Shown: positions 31,322-41,584, numbered from the stretch's first letter. The stretch is 41,584 bases of DNA from Hemicentrotus pulcherrimus (GCA_003118195.1 BEXV01001349.1:53538-95121); one strand, 5' to 3'. Translations and numbers: made by a program. The notes: generated by a model from the sequence alone, not told the origin.

Positions 31322-31641
31322 TTAACGACTTTCAGTCAAACATGACATTATTTCCTCACCATTGTTACCGTTGGGCATGAAACTCTCTCTCCTCGCCTGC
31401 GGCATGAGGCTCATCCTCTTCACCATCCTCCTCGGCTTGCCTCCTTCTCCTGCCGACTCCTTGCCCGAGGGCGACGTCGGCGAGGGCGATCGGCTCTTCT
31501 TGGGACTGGCGAACGTCTCGGCGCACTCGTCGGTGAAGGTGACACTGATGCTCGTCTTCTCCCCCTTGGCTGAGGCAGCGGTGAAGAGGTGTGTTGGGGT
31601 GTCCTTGTTGTTGATGTCTCCAACATGGATCGACCCGGATA
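31322..31641 (-). CDS. KCNC: Kv channel terminal exon: cytoplasmic C-terminal tail
   Basis: The acceptor gttcttacag ends at 31,642 and the first two bases complete a valine codon from the previous exon. The stop TAA is at 31,324-31,322. It encodes VSGSIHVGDINNKDTPTHLF, then a Ser/Pro/Lys-rich section (SPKKSRSPSPTSPSGK). Potential basophilic kinase sites are KRMS and RRES. The DNA is markedly GC-rich relative to flanks, supporting coding status. Confidence 0.9.
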
Positions 31642-32923
31642 CTGTAAGAACCACAATCGAAGAGCCATCATTCGTTTTAATCATTATGATAAATATTATT
31701 ATGGATTATTCGTACACAGGAAAAAAAAGGTGTACAATAATTATGATCAAATTTAAGACAAGTTTAAAAACTGGAAGCTTTCTTCTACTTATTCTTTCGC
31801 TATTGCTTCCATTTCTTCTTCTTCATCTTCTTCTTTTATTCTTCTTCTTCCATTTCTTCTTCTTCTTCTTTTTTCCTTCTCCTTCTTCGTCTTCTTGCCA
31901 ACAGGCCAAGAAAAGAAGTTTCCCAGAATCTATAATTTGCGGAAACAGTCAGGGCTTCGGTCATCTGAAAGAAAGAAAATAGGTTTTGGGGGAAATGAGA
32001 CCAGTGTAATATTATTCATAAGCTTAACCACTCTTACCCGTCTTCAATGGCATGTCATCGCTCCTGATACTGGCATCATCATCCTCCGTGGTAGACTGTG
32101 TGGAATAGCCGCTGATACTCGATGAGATAGCTCCTTGTGTCTTCAAGGCGTCCGCAGCGCCTACCAAGATCCTCTTTCTCTTCTTCGGCAGCTTCGATCT
32201 GGCCTGAGCGTGCGTGTAGTACAGCGCGAAATTGTTGACGATGACGGGTACAGGCAGAGCGAGCGTCAACACGCCAATGATAGCCGTGATCGCACCCACG
32301 ATCATCCCGAGCCACGTTCGCGGCACCAAGTCACCGTACCCAACGGTCGTCATCGTGACAACGGCCCACCAGAACCCCACTGGTATGTTCTGAAAGTCAT
32401 TCCTCTGGTCATCACCAGCCACCCACCGCTCTGCATAGTACACGAGGCTCGAGGATATGAGCACGCCTAGACCTAAGAAGACTATCAGCAACACAAGCTC
32501 CTTTGCGGACGCTTTCAAGGTGTGTACCAGGATTTGCAGGCCACTTAGGTGGCGCGCTAGCTTGAAGATACGGAAGATTCGGACAATCCTTATGAAGCCT
32601 AGGATCTCGTTCCACTGCCCCGTCAGGTGCGTATCGGCGATCTTGACGACAGCATCGACGTAAAACGGAATGCAGGCGACGATGTCGATGATGTTGAGGG
32701 CCTCGAGGAAGAATTTGATTTTGTTCGGGCAGAAGACGAGACGGACTATGAGCTCGATGGTGAAGAAAGTCACGCAGATGCCTTCGAGGATGAAGAGGGC
32801 TGCGATGGGCTCGCTGATTTCACCCATGGTGGTGTTGGTGATGACGTTAAAGGACTCGGCCGTCTCCATACAGAACGACATGATGGATAGCATAACGAAG
32901 ATGAAGGATATTGAAGCTGTTAG
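31322..32923 (-). CDS. KCNC: Shaw/Kv3-type voltage-gated potassium channel, last two exons (S1 to C-terminus)
   Basis: Exon 32923-32038 and exon 31641-31322 join in phase 1 at GT/AG sites, giving 401 residues. This is the pore-forming subunit of a plasma-membrane K+ channel. Segments: S1 about 1-20, S2 40-65, S3 76-93, S4 108-124 with R/K every third residue (RIVRIFRIFKLAR), S5 141-163, P-loop with filter TVGYGD (193-198), and S6 204-236 with PVPV. After S6 the string YTHAQARSKLPKKRKRIL closely matches the Shaw-type signature. FxNIPVGFWWAVVTMTT also fits Kv3. The T1 tetramerisation domain is missing because its exon lies beyond the right edge of the window. The tail is Ser/Pro-rich with basic RRxS-type sites. 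Confidence 0.95.
31642..32037 (-). other. Kv channel intron (396 bp) with CTT-rich tract
   Basis: The donor GTAAGAG begins at 32,037 and the acceptor ends at 31,642. A (CTT)n-rich stretch on the + strand (about 31,790-31,895) reads as GAA-rich on the transcript. Confidence 0.85.
32038..32923 (-). CDS. KCNC: Kv channel exon: S1-S6 core
   Basis: The acceptor gtcttcccatgcag ends at 32,924 and the exon ends acg-g|gtaagag at 32,038. The first codon is CTA (L) at the start of S1, consistent with an upstream T1 exon spliced near S1. An in-frame ATG just before the acceptor lies in the intron and is not the start. All six transmembrane segments and the filter are on one 886-base exon, a layout also found in vertebrate KCNC genes as I recall it. 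Confidence 0.96.
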
Positions 32924-33519
32924 CTGCATGGGAAGACAAAAAGATATTTTTATTTTTTATTTAGGTTTTATTTCCACATTAACTGCATATGAAAAGAATT
33001 TACAAAGTAACGCATATACAAGGTAACAAAACATGTACATATATTCGATAGATAGTGTGTGGTATTACAACAGTAAAAGCGATTTGATGCAAGTCATTAA
33101 ATACAAATGATGCTCACCATAATCTACAGTAATGAGGAGGAAACATTGGAAGCACTATGCCTGGGATTAAGGTTCCCTTTACTTAATACGTTTGTTACAT
33201 AATATAAGAAGACCAAAAACGGGTGTGGGGTGCAGCCAACCAACAAGTGTTGATTTATAATTGTCTTTGATTGGGCTTATTTATTTAATTATTAAATAAA
33301 ATCATGACATGCAGCTGAAGGCTGATGTTGTCTGTTTAAGATAGTAATCAGATATTTACATTATAATACAAACATCAAAAATACAAAACCAATATCAAAA
33401 ATAAAAATGGAACTTCACATGACAATATTACAAAAGATTTAGAAAAATGAATCGAAGATGTGGATGAGAAATATGTCATATGATTTTGAGGAGCTCTGCA
33501 AAGCGAAGCAGGATTTTCT

Positions 33520-33745
33520 CTTGTTTTCTGATCGTGGTGTAGTGATTCCTTCCCCTGATTCTAGATCAAAAGGTCGAGGGTTCGAATCTATGCCCTGTCC
33601 GTATGTATATGGTCAAGGCGTTTTATCCACACTCTCTCCAGATTCAAATGATTTTGTTTCTCATGCAAAACATACATGGTCAAGGCGTTTTATCCACACA
33701 CTCTCTCCAGATTCAAATGATTTTGTTTCTAATGCAAAACATACA
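33520..33745 (+). mobile_element. tRNA-derived SINE with tandemly duplicated 67-bp tail
   Basis: A-box-like GTGGTGTAGTGATT (33,534-33,547) and B box GGGTTCGAATC (33,578-33,588). The tail unit (ggtcaaggcgttttatccac..gattcaaatgattttgtttc) occurs twice, at 33,607-33,673 and 33,674-33,741, nearly identical. The duplication is recent. Its orientation is opposite to the channel gene. Confidence 0.75.
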
Positions 33746-33749
33746 TTAC

Positions 33750-34640
33750 ATGTAAAACAATGAACTTGAAATGTTATTTGCAATTTAATATAAGTATAAT
33801 AATTACAAAAACCTACAATGAAAAAAGACAAATATAATAGCAATGACACGAGAAAAGAAAATTTAATAAGAAGCAGAGCTTGTTGAAGTACAGATGGATT
33901 ATGTCGTTTCGGACATTGTAATGATTAACATTAATGTACCATTGTAAAAACAATCGGTTGGGTAGGATTTATAAACATCGCTAGAAACTTAAGCGACTGA
34001 TTTGGATAGATTTATTAAATATGTTATAACATCATAATTATCTCCATAATGCCTCCCCCACCTCCTTCAAATCCTTTAACCGGAAATCACCTTACAGCGA
34101 TCTTAAGTAGTGGCGGGTTTGGGATTTAGAAATAAAGGGTAGCCGAAAAGGGGAGAGGGGAGAGGGAGCAGAACTAATTTCTCTGTCGAACCATCGAGCC
34201 GACCTCTTTTTGTTCGGTCTGGTGTCGGTCCGTTGTTGTTGCTGGGGTCTAAGGAGGGTGGGGGGGGGGGGGCTCTCGTGCCCCTGCGCCCCCCCTGATT
34301 CCGCCACAGACTGTTAAGTCGCGAAGACGAATGTGTTAAGCGCGCTCTGAAAAGTCATTCGATCGCTCAAAACTTGATGAAATATTCATGGAGCTATGGA
34401 AATATCGACCGACTGGAGCAATGGCAGCATTCAGACCTTTTCCCGTCTAAACAAAAGACCCCAGCCTCAAACCAGCTGCCCTTATCGGTTAGGTTTGACG
34501 ACATTTTCCTGTCGAGTTGGAAATAAATATGGTATATATGGACGCGGGATAATAGTAATTACAACGCGATTGTAGTGTATTCAAATTGCAACTGCTCTGA
34601 GATCAGAATATAGGCCGCCTATGATCATTGCATGCTGACA
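33750..34640. other. no recognised gene; G run at about 34,258-34,271
   Basis: This lies within the probable upstream intron of the channel gene on the minus strand. The minus-strand frame MAESGGAQGHESPPPPTLL is derived from a G/C-rich simple stretch and has no domain. Confidence 0.5.
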
Positions 34641-34654
34641 ACCCCCACCCCCTC

Positions 34655-35021
34655 AGTTCTCTCTCTCCCTCCTCCTCTCACCCTCTCCCTCCTAATCTCA
34701 CCCTCTCCCTCTCTCTCTTTCTCCCTTCACTTCCTTTTCCTTTTCCTATTTTATGCTTCTTATCTCCTGTTCATATTTTTCCGTATACATCCCCTTTTCC
34801 CCTCTGTTTCTCTCTCTCTCTCTCTCTCTCTAACCTTACTTTAGCTCTACTCACTTAAATCTATGTTGCTCTCTTCATTCTAATCCCCTCTATCTCTCTT
34901 CCCGATTCCATTCCTCTGTTCCTAACTCTTCCTGTACTATGTCCCTCTTTCTCTCTCTTGCCTCCCCTCTCTCTCTCTTTCTCTCTGTCTCTGCCTCTGT
35001 TTCTCTCTCTCTCTTTCTCTT

Positions 35022-35052
<31 letters not shown>

Positions 35053-35095
35053 TTCCCCCTCTCTCTCTCTCTTTCTCCCTCTATATTGCAGACCT
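34655..35095. repeat. CT-rich microsatellite region
   Basis: Several (CT)n cores (about 34,808-34,831, 34,965-34,990 and 35,030-35,052) in a pyrimidine-rich background. Frames on either strand are low-complexity. Confidence 0.85.
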
Positions 35096-35230
35096 AACAC
35101 TTTCCCCTTCGTTCTAACCAATGTCGTGTAGGGGTTGGCATTGAAAATGGCGTACATGTATATCAACATAATTTTCATATCCTTAAAATACGACATCCTT
35201 GAAATACAACATATCAATATCGTATGTTTG

Positions 35231-35288
35231 GGACCAGAAGTGCATTACCTATACACTCTTATACATATAACTGATGTTAACGAGGGTG
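35231..35288. repeat. possible highly diverged hairpin-family member
   Basis: gggaccagaagtgcattacc followed about 25 bases later by gatgttaacgaggg. It resembles the arms of the hairpin family, but with many mismatches. Confidence 0.25.
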
Positions 35289-35488
35289 ATAACACATTAT
35301 TACTTATATCGAATTCAGGGTATTTTTTTTTAAAGCCATGTTTCATTGATAGTACAAGGATTATATTGTCTGGTCAATAAATACGATGAGGGGCATATCA
35401 AATTATACTACGACGTATAGTAAGATATACATTGGGGCCCGAAGAGCCCCTAACACCCCCAACAAAAACAAAATATATAGGTATATGT

Positions 35489-35551
35489 GGAAAGAGAGAG
35501 GGGGAGAGAGGGGCGGGGAGAGAGAGGGGTGGGGGAGAGAGAGGGGTGGGA
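35489..35551. repeat. GA/GGGGAGA tandem tract
   Basis: About three tandem units of gagagaggggtgggg. Between 35,552 and 36,570 no feature is recognised. Confidence 0.75.
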
Positions 35552-36574
35552 CAATATGATTGAGGGAGGATACGTCAATTTTGGCAAACAATTAAGCATA
35601 TATTTTAAATGGTTTAATATGATCCAATTGATTAAATGTCAATACACCTCAATCAGGAGATTTTGATATCAACATCCCTCAAAGTACACAAAAATAATAA
35701 AGATTTAATTATAGATTTTGATCGAACGAAAATCCCTTACAAAATAGTATGATATACCGCAGATACCTCTTATGACAGAAGACAGGCTTCATAAAATTCT
35801 TTGAGAAATGTATCACGCTAATTATATTATGACATCCGACTTAACATTTCAAATTATTATCTGTTTGCGAGCGCTCCATACATAGCCATCAGAAAGTGCA
35901 TTATAATTGTATTTAAAGTGTGTTTTAACGACGTCACCTACTCATGCGAATTTGACATTTTCATACCTCGTTGTTTGAACGTTGGAATATTAATTAAAAA
36001 CCTCATTCATATCGATTTGGTTCAGAAGAGTTGAAAAAGCGACAAGTCATAATCGATATTTGAACCGGTATCGAAGACGAAGAGAACAAAGGAAATAGTC
36101 ATGCATGAATGATTTTTACGCAGACGATTACATTGTCCTACATGCAGGGAATTTATGTATCATAGAGCGTATATTAATACGAGTGAAAACAAGCATACTC
36201 ATAGCGGCATGATACATTATTTGAGGCATTAGTAAGGCCTTATATGAACTTGAACGTTAAAGGCTTAATGTTCGCTCTCATCTTTCAAGTGAAATTTCAT
36301 TGTTATTTCAAAACTGAAAACGATATTGTAAATTAGCAAACGATCACAGATGATGTAGAAACAATCTGTCCTGGAACAAAATCAAAATTGTATTTTCAAG
36401 TAGTGGTCAAGATTAAAATTCCTTACAGCTCAGTAATGATTGCAAAAACAAGAACAAACAAATAGGGCAGAAGACTATGGAAATAGAATTATGGAAATAG
36501 AATTCAAACAAATATAACTAAAAGTATGCCTACATTGAATGTATTAGATTCATTTACATTGCGTACATATCCAT

Positions 36575-36808
36575 CGCAGGGGGTCCCCAAGGCGCTTACA
36601 AACCCTGGCTTTAGCCCAGATTCCCTTAGGCGCTCAAAGCATTCCATGAATCCTATACCAGGTACCCATTTCCTAAACATGGGTGAAGATTGGTAAATGT
36701 AGATTGATGTCTATTGTCTTACAAAAGGACATCAGAGCGGCGGCAGGACTCGAACCGCGAACCATGTGATCCGCACTCCGGTGACGTAACAACTTGACCA
36801 CGACATCT
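36575..36808 (-). mobile_element. tRNA-derived SINE, minus orientation
   Basis: On the minus strand the head has an A-box-like GTGGTCAAGTTGTTACG and B box GGTTCGAGTCC. It is followed by a ~140-bp body ending in gaatgctttgagcgcctaag and a 3' part with taagcgccttggggac. The internal anticodon-loop region and ends do not make a credible functional tRNA. Confidence 0.75.
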
Positions 36809-36814
36809 TCAATA

Positions 36815-37485
36815 CATACAAATAACAACGGTCAAACTTTAATATTCAGTCGATAAATTAAATGTAAAATAACTGAGTAATGGGCAAAAGGATGAGCAAA
36901 GATAAGGGACATTCGTTATCATCTTATCATTAACAACCAAAATCAAGCAATCAACTCTTTTGCGACATTTCGTGGTTTGGCCCAATGTCTTTTGATTCCG
37001 AGCCATAATGAATATTCGGATATTCAGATATATGAAAAAGGGCCAATATATTTCTGCACACACTGTGTTCATTTTTTTGTTGTTGTATAAACACCTTGCA
37101 TTTGACGTCAGTAATTTCATAAAGGGAAATAATAAATTGGGTACACGCCGAGAGGTTTAAAATCAATATTTTACGATAAAAATGGCAAAATGTTCAAGTT
37201 TTCAATAAAGCTCTTACCCGTGTAAATTTCTGTCAGAGACATTAATTTTTATTAGAACAATGCAGCTTTGAAAAAAAAATATTATTGCTAAACATATTTC
37301 TCATTGCGGATATAGTATCGAAAATAATATTGTTACCATTTTGAATAACACAGAATGCGATCAATTTAGCCCTTTAAAAAATCCCTATTTTGAACGGGTT
37401 AAACTTGTAAAAAAGTGTTGGGTATCTCAAATCATCTAACTCCAACTAAATAAAACAGATGCTTCAACGTTGCTAGATTATTAAA
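36815..37485. other. no recognisable feature
   Basis: AT-rich sequence with no exon signal on either strand. Confidence 0.5.
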
Positions 37486-37487
37486 GG

Positions 37488-38087
37488 TCGGGTGACATCC
37501 AAATATACGTTTATTCCCGTTGATGTGCAGGGCTGCATACAACTCATATTTTGTTATCCAAACATCTAAATATATTTCATAGATTTTAAAATATTAAAAA
37601 AAAAAAAAAATTCTCAGACCTTCTAAGCTCCACCCTAAAAGAATGGGCCAGATCTCATTATCTTGTGACATCATGTGTCAATCATTAGTTTGCTAACAAA
37701 AGACAGTGGTTTGTAGCTTTATCAGAGCTGACCACCTGTTAACATTGAACAATACAATGCCAACATAGGAGTTGCTATGTCAGACGTGCTGTAGCATCAC
37801 CAGCAAAAGAAAGGTATAATTTGGAGGTATTGTATGAAAGAATGCAATTAATTTTTGAGCACGTGCTGAGTTTGGGTAAGTTACATATTATGGTCTCTTG
37901 TTAGCTCGCTGATGATTGACAGATGATGTCACACGATGAATGGGATCTGGAGCATTTTTTTTTAAGGTGGAGCTTAACAGGTCTGAGATAATTATTTTGG
38001 TAAATCTATGAAATATATTTACAAATTTGAGTTGTATGCATCCCTGTACATCAACATGAATTAACTTATATTTGGATGTCACCCGAC
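37488..38087. mobile_element. foldback element, ~600 bp with ~200-215-bp inverted arms
   Basis: The left arm starts tcgggtgacatccaaatata (37,488) and the right arm ends tatttggatgtcacccga (38,087). Matching internal blocks include ctgcatacaactca / tgagttgtatgca, atatatttcatagatt / aatctatgaaatatat, agctccacc / ggtggagct, and tgacatcatgtgtcaatcat / atgattgacagatgatgtca. The central ~190 bp is unpaired and has no transposase frame. Arms are roughly 80% identical by eye. Confidence 0.88.
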
Positions 38088-38099
38088 ATTTGAGGGCAA

Positions 38100-38700
38100 A
38101 CAGACGTTGTGATAAACGATACACAAATGGACGTCACGTGACCATCTATCAATCAATATAACGATTAAAATCATTAAAATGTGATAAATGCGCATTTCCC
38201 CCTTTTTTCCGTCGACAAGGCAGATGTTTTTTCTTGACCGTTTTCACACGGAAACGGGTCATACATTAACCATCACATCCGGTGCTCAAAGCATACAAGG
38301 GTTTTAATGTGTGTTTTTTTTAATACAAAATCGACTAATTGCATGTTTGTATGTTAATGTTCCATATGCAATTGGGGTTCGCCTTTTGAATTTGAGGGAT
38401 TTTCAATTCTTTGTTACAGGCGTTGTCATGGTTGTTACTAACAAATGAGCTCTTTGTGAGAAGAAACAGAAATGCAAAGCGTAATCATGTACGTCATCAT
38501 TATTTTATTTAAACCGCTGGGGGGGGGAGGGGGATAGAAGATTGAAACCTAACAACATTTTAAAAAACAACCCCTTTTGTGTGAGGAAGCGAAGCGAGTG
38601 AGTATTTTAAACGATATTTCAATATAATTTATACGCTCGAGTCATTTATCATGCACTCTTTATCCAGTGACCTCCTTGTCCGGACCTTTCAAGTGCTGAT
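38100..38700. other. no gene; G run at 38,519-38,527
   Basis: AT-rich non-coding sequence with one G run and a purine-rich stretch at about 38,580. Confidence 0.5.
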
Positions 38701-38715
38701 AGAAAAAGGTGAGAA

Positions 38716-38897
38716 TTTAGTCAATGGAGTTGTAAAAGGTCCCGGATTCGAATGCAAGTCGATGCGCCAGTGCCCTTTGGTAAGGCATTTGATACTCATT
38801 ATCAAGTCCCTCAGAGACGACTTAAAACCGTCGGTCCCCTGGTTGCTTACTAAAAAGCATACACGCTTCCATAGCAGTCAGGTTAAACAAACAAACA
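38716..38897 (+). mobile_element. tRNA-derived SINE, copy 2 (same family as 19,379)
   Basis: A B-box remnant (cggattcgaatgc) is followed by the body seen at 19.4 kb: ctttggtaaggcatt, atcaagtccctcag, aaccgtcggtcccctgg, and agcagtcaggttaaacaaac. The tRNA head is more degraded here, lacking a clear A box. The open frame through it has no protein meaning. Confidence 0.75.
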
Positions 38898-39409
38898 CAA
38901 CAGTTGATTCATCAAAACCCTTTGCAATCAAGTTACAATTGTTTTCCTATCCCCTGTGGCCACCCCCCCCCCGCCCCTTCACCAATATTGCCCCTCCTTC
39001 ATAATAAACGCTAGTGGTTCACACCTTCAAACTCTCCCCCAAACACACAATGACAATGTCTTTTTATGTGCCTAGTAACCGAGCTATCTTCCATCGCATT
39101 CCATACTTCGCAAGAAACCGTTGTCATTTTGTTCAAGAAGAATCAAGAAAACGGAGTGTTTATTCAAGAATAAGTATACACTTCCGATTAATACCATACA
39201 GGTCATTGGTCTGATTATCATGATTATGATACTAAATTGTTAATAATTAAAACTCTCATAATGTTCTGAGTGCATTGTGTTCGTTAGCACCTCGATTATG
39301 TATTACCAATGTCTTAAATGAGTTGCAGATCATGTCGAATTTGTAGATGGAGTAATTAAAATATGGGGGCTAGAATCGAATGATAAATGAGAAGGACAAA
39401 GTACGGTAG

Positions 39410-39612
39410 GAAAAGATGTTGGATGAAAGAAAGAGAGGAAGAACAGGTAGAAGAGGGTTGCAGGAGGGGGGGATAGAGATAAGCGTTAGAACATTAGGGC
39501 AAATGGAGAGCGAAAAAGAGAGTAAGGCGGAGAGAGGTTGAAGGAGAAGGAAAGAGAGGGGGACGAGGAAGCGAGAGAGATAGAGAGAGAGAGAGAGAGA
39601 GAAGGGGAGAGT
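39410..39612. repeat. GA-rich tract with (GA)n core
   Basis: Purine-rich, core at about 39,580-39,602. Between 39,613 and 40,200 no gene is seen. About 39,715-39,870 (caattcatttatattccatt..ggatcctgtacaaaaa) looks like an old dispersed repeat end. Confidence 0.65.
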
Positions 39613-40199
39613 GTTGTGACAGAGTAAAATATTGTATGAAGAGTTTTACGATGATGATTGTAAAATGCGTGCTCATTTTTTAAAATATCTTTTTAAAACA
39701 ATATTTTGCAGGACCTGATGTTACCAATTCAATTCATTTATATTCCATTAAAAATTCAAAGTAAACAATACATAACAAATTAACGGCAAAATCGGCAGGA
39801 CCCCAAGATAAGCAAAGCTTGTGAAAATGGGATCCTGTACAAAAATAATCAAACAAGCAAATTATAATAACAAATATTGTTAAACTACCATCAAAGCCCG
39901 GTGGCATGTTAACAATATCAAAGTAACATTCAATTTCAGTGTGATTAAAGGATAACTATTACTACCATGCAATTTAACGCATTGAGGACCATAATGATGA
40001 ACTTCAGCAAGTAAGTGGGCCAAACCTTGAATTCAAGATAGATTGATATAGAATTACCAATTCATAGGCAACAATATTAACGACTACGGATACAGTTGCA
40101 ACAAAATATGAGATCATGTCGTTTCATCTGTTTATTATTTATTATTGTAATTTATTTTTTGTAAACTTTTTTTGGTCATTATTGACAGAGAACCGAGCA

Positions 40200-40739
40200 C
40201 ACAAGATTTGGGGACGAGATGGAAAGGGAGATAGGAGAAGAAGTGGAGAGAGTGAGAGAATGAGAGGCAGACATAGAGAGAGGGAGAGAGAAAGAGAGAG
40301 AGAGAGAGAGAGTGGTTAGAAAGGGATGAAGTGAGATGAAGGGAAGGAGAAGAAGAGAAAGGGAGAAAGACAGAAAGTGTGTGAGGGTTGAACGTGAGTG
40401 CGTGTGCGTGCGCGGTTGTGCGTGAGTTCGCGTGTGTGCGTATGAGAGAGAGAGAGAAAGAAAGAGGGAGTGGCTAGGAAGGAAGGAAGGAATGAGATGA
40501 ATGGAAGGAGAAGAAGTAAAAGGGAGAAAGATAGAAAGTGTGTGAGGGTTGTGTGAGAGTGCGTGTGTGTGCGCGGTTGTGCGTGAGTGAGCGTGAGTGA
40601 GTGAGAGAGAGGGAGTGTTAGGAAGGGATGAAATGTGATGAAGGGAAGGAGAAGAGGGGAAAGGGAGGAAGACAGAAAGTGTGTGATGGTTGTGTGTGAG
40701 TGCGTGTGTGTGCGCGGATGTGCGTGTGTTCGCGTGTGT

Positions 40740-40780
<41 letters not shown>

Positions 40781-40800
40781 TGAGAGAGAGAGAGAAAGAA
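40200..40800 (+). repeat. ~150-bp minisatellite, three units, with GA and GT/GC blocks
   Basis: Units begin near 40,311, 40,469 and 40,616 (gtggttagaaaggga / gtggctaggaaggaa / tgttaggaaggga). Each runs through ggaaggagaagaa.., agaaagtgtgtgag.., a GT/GC alternating stretch (gtgcgtgtgtgtgcgcgg) and a (GA)n stretch. The alternating purine-pyrimidine blocks are Z-DNA-prone in principle. Confidence 0.85.
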
Positions 40801-40849
40801 GAGAGGCTTGGGAGGGGGCTTTACATGCAGAGAAGCGGAGGAAATAATC

Positions 40850-41045
40850 ATGGATTTATGTAGCACCTAATACATCTACAATGTCTCTCGAAGCGCTATT
40901 TAAGATTAGAAAACGTGCAGGCTTTGAGCAAAACGGATAGCCCCACTATCGAGCGACAAGTCTGCTGAAACACCTCGCCCAGGTGTGGGGGAAGGACTCT
41001 GTCGACGTACCGGACACGATGCTATTAGCAACGGCTTTTTCCGGA
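40850..41045. repeat. probable old SINE/LINE-derived fragment
   Basis: tgtctctcgaagcgctattt and the CpG-rich segment that follows resemble the gcgccta / agcgc-type tails of the SINE at 36.6 kb. The boundaries and family are not determined. Confidence 0.35.
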
Positions 41046-41449
41046 TTAAAAAAAAAATCTCTCTGTTCTCTTTCCTTTTATTTATTTCTTTTCCTCTCTG
41101 ACACAGTCCCCTCTATTCCCCATCTCAATGAGTTGCACAATAGGTAAACATGATCCAATTTATGACATAGCTCATCTTTTGAGCAAATTCTTGCGAGCGT
41201 AAATTACAATTCTACCAAAATCGATGCCGATAAAAATAGGCCTTGCTAATGTTATTCATCATACCAGTGCCAAAGATTTCCTATATTCAATGTCTAGTTG
41301 ATATTCTATTTCAATGTCCTTTGTTTTAATATAATGTATAATGTAATATATTCTTTGACGTTAGTAGGACAATTGAGGAAAGAACTCATAAGAATAATGG
41401 GTCGTCTGTATATCATCAACTTTCTGCGATATCCTTTCATATACAGTCA

Positions 41450-41530
41450 AACCTGTCTATAGCGACTGCCCAAGGGAAACACAAGAAGTGGTCTTTGTAG
41501 ACAGGTGTGTGGTCTTTGTAGACAGGTTCC
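41450..41530. repeat. short repeat with internal GTGGTCTTTGTAGACAGGT duplication
   Basis: tcaaacctgtctatagcgac is followed by two copies of gtggtctttgtagacaggt (41,488-41,506 and 41,510-41,528). The first string is partly complementary to the others (cctgtcta / tagacagg), so the unit can fold. It looks like the end of a dispersed repeat cut by the window edge. Confidence 0.55.
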
Positions 41531-41584
41531 TTTTTAATTAGTACATGTTTCAATGAGAAACAATTTTCATGGAAAACAACAAAT

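Noticed and set aside
32079..32890. Other open frames overlapping the channel exon on both strands
   Set aside because: They are shadows of the GC-rich channel coding sequence. The kept frame contains S1-S6 and TVGYGD.
32924..32929. ATG at the head of the channel exon as a translation start
   Set aside because: It lies within the acceptor site (catgcag). Starting there would omit the T1 domain, so it is intronic.
36715..36808. Possible minus-strand tRNA gene
   Set aside because: It has tRNA-like promoter boxes but no consistent cloverleaf, and it is followed by SINE body sequence.
38651..39004. A 117-codon open frame on the + strand
   Set aside because: Most of it is the SINE copy at 38,716-38,897 followed by a C run. 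No domain is present.

Overview
The window looks like AT-rich, intron-rich nuclear DNA from a marine invertebrate, most likely an echinoderm such as a sea urchin. This rests on an animal nuclear receptor and an animal Shaw-type potassium channel split by canonical GT/AG introns, abundant (CT)n/(GA)n and triplet microsatellites, tRNA-derived SINEs, and many short terminal-inverted-repeat elements. The taxon is an inference and the species is not identified.

Layout. Positions 1-6,900 hold no exon I can support: pyrimidine- and purine-rich low-complexity tracts, copies of a small hairpin repeat, and a polyadenylated-looking retroposed tail. Positions 7,194-14,879 (+) carry seven exons of a nuclear receptor: both zinc fingers, GRIP box, hinge, the full ligand-binding domain with AF-2 helix, and a long C-terminal F domain. 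The N-terminal exon(s) are not seen. Positions 14,880-31,300 separate the two genes, which converge tail to tail. This stretch holds the receptor 3' flank, a SINE, an assembly gap, hairpin and MITE-like repeats, two large triplet arrays of opposite polarity, and a CpG-richer block (about 28.9-30.7 kb) with a diverged ~95-bp tandem motif. Positions 32,923-31,322 (-) carry the last two exons of a Shaw/Kv3-type voltage-gated K+ channel, from S1 to the stop codon; its T1-domain exon must lie beyond the right edge. Positions 33,000-41,584 hold SINEs, a ~600-bp foldback element, microsatellites and a ~150-bp minisatellite.

The two genes have no evident functional link. The strongest unusual signal is inside the receptor gene. 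Four separate places carry local tandem duplications with units of about 160-200 bp, three of them copying part or all of a coding exon. The second zinc-finger exon is preceded by four decayed copies of itself, and the first zinc-finger exon and one ligand-binding exon also have broken partial copies. Secondary points are a near-perfect foldback in the zinc-finger intron, the diverged ~95-bp array, a multi-copy short hairpin family, and a possible alternative C-terminal exon for the channel.
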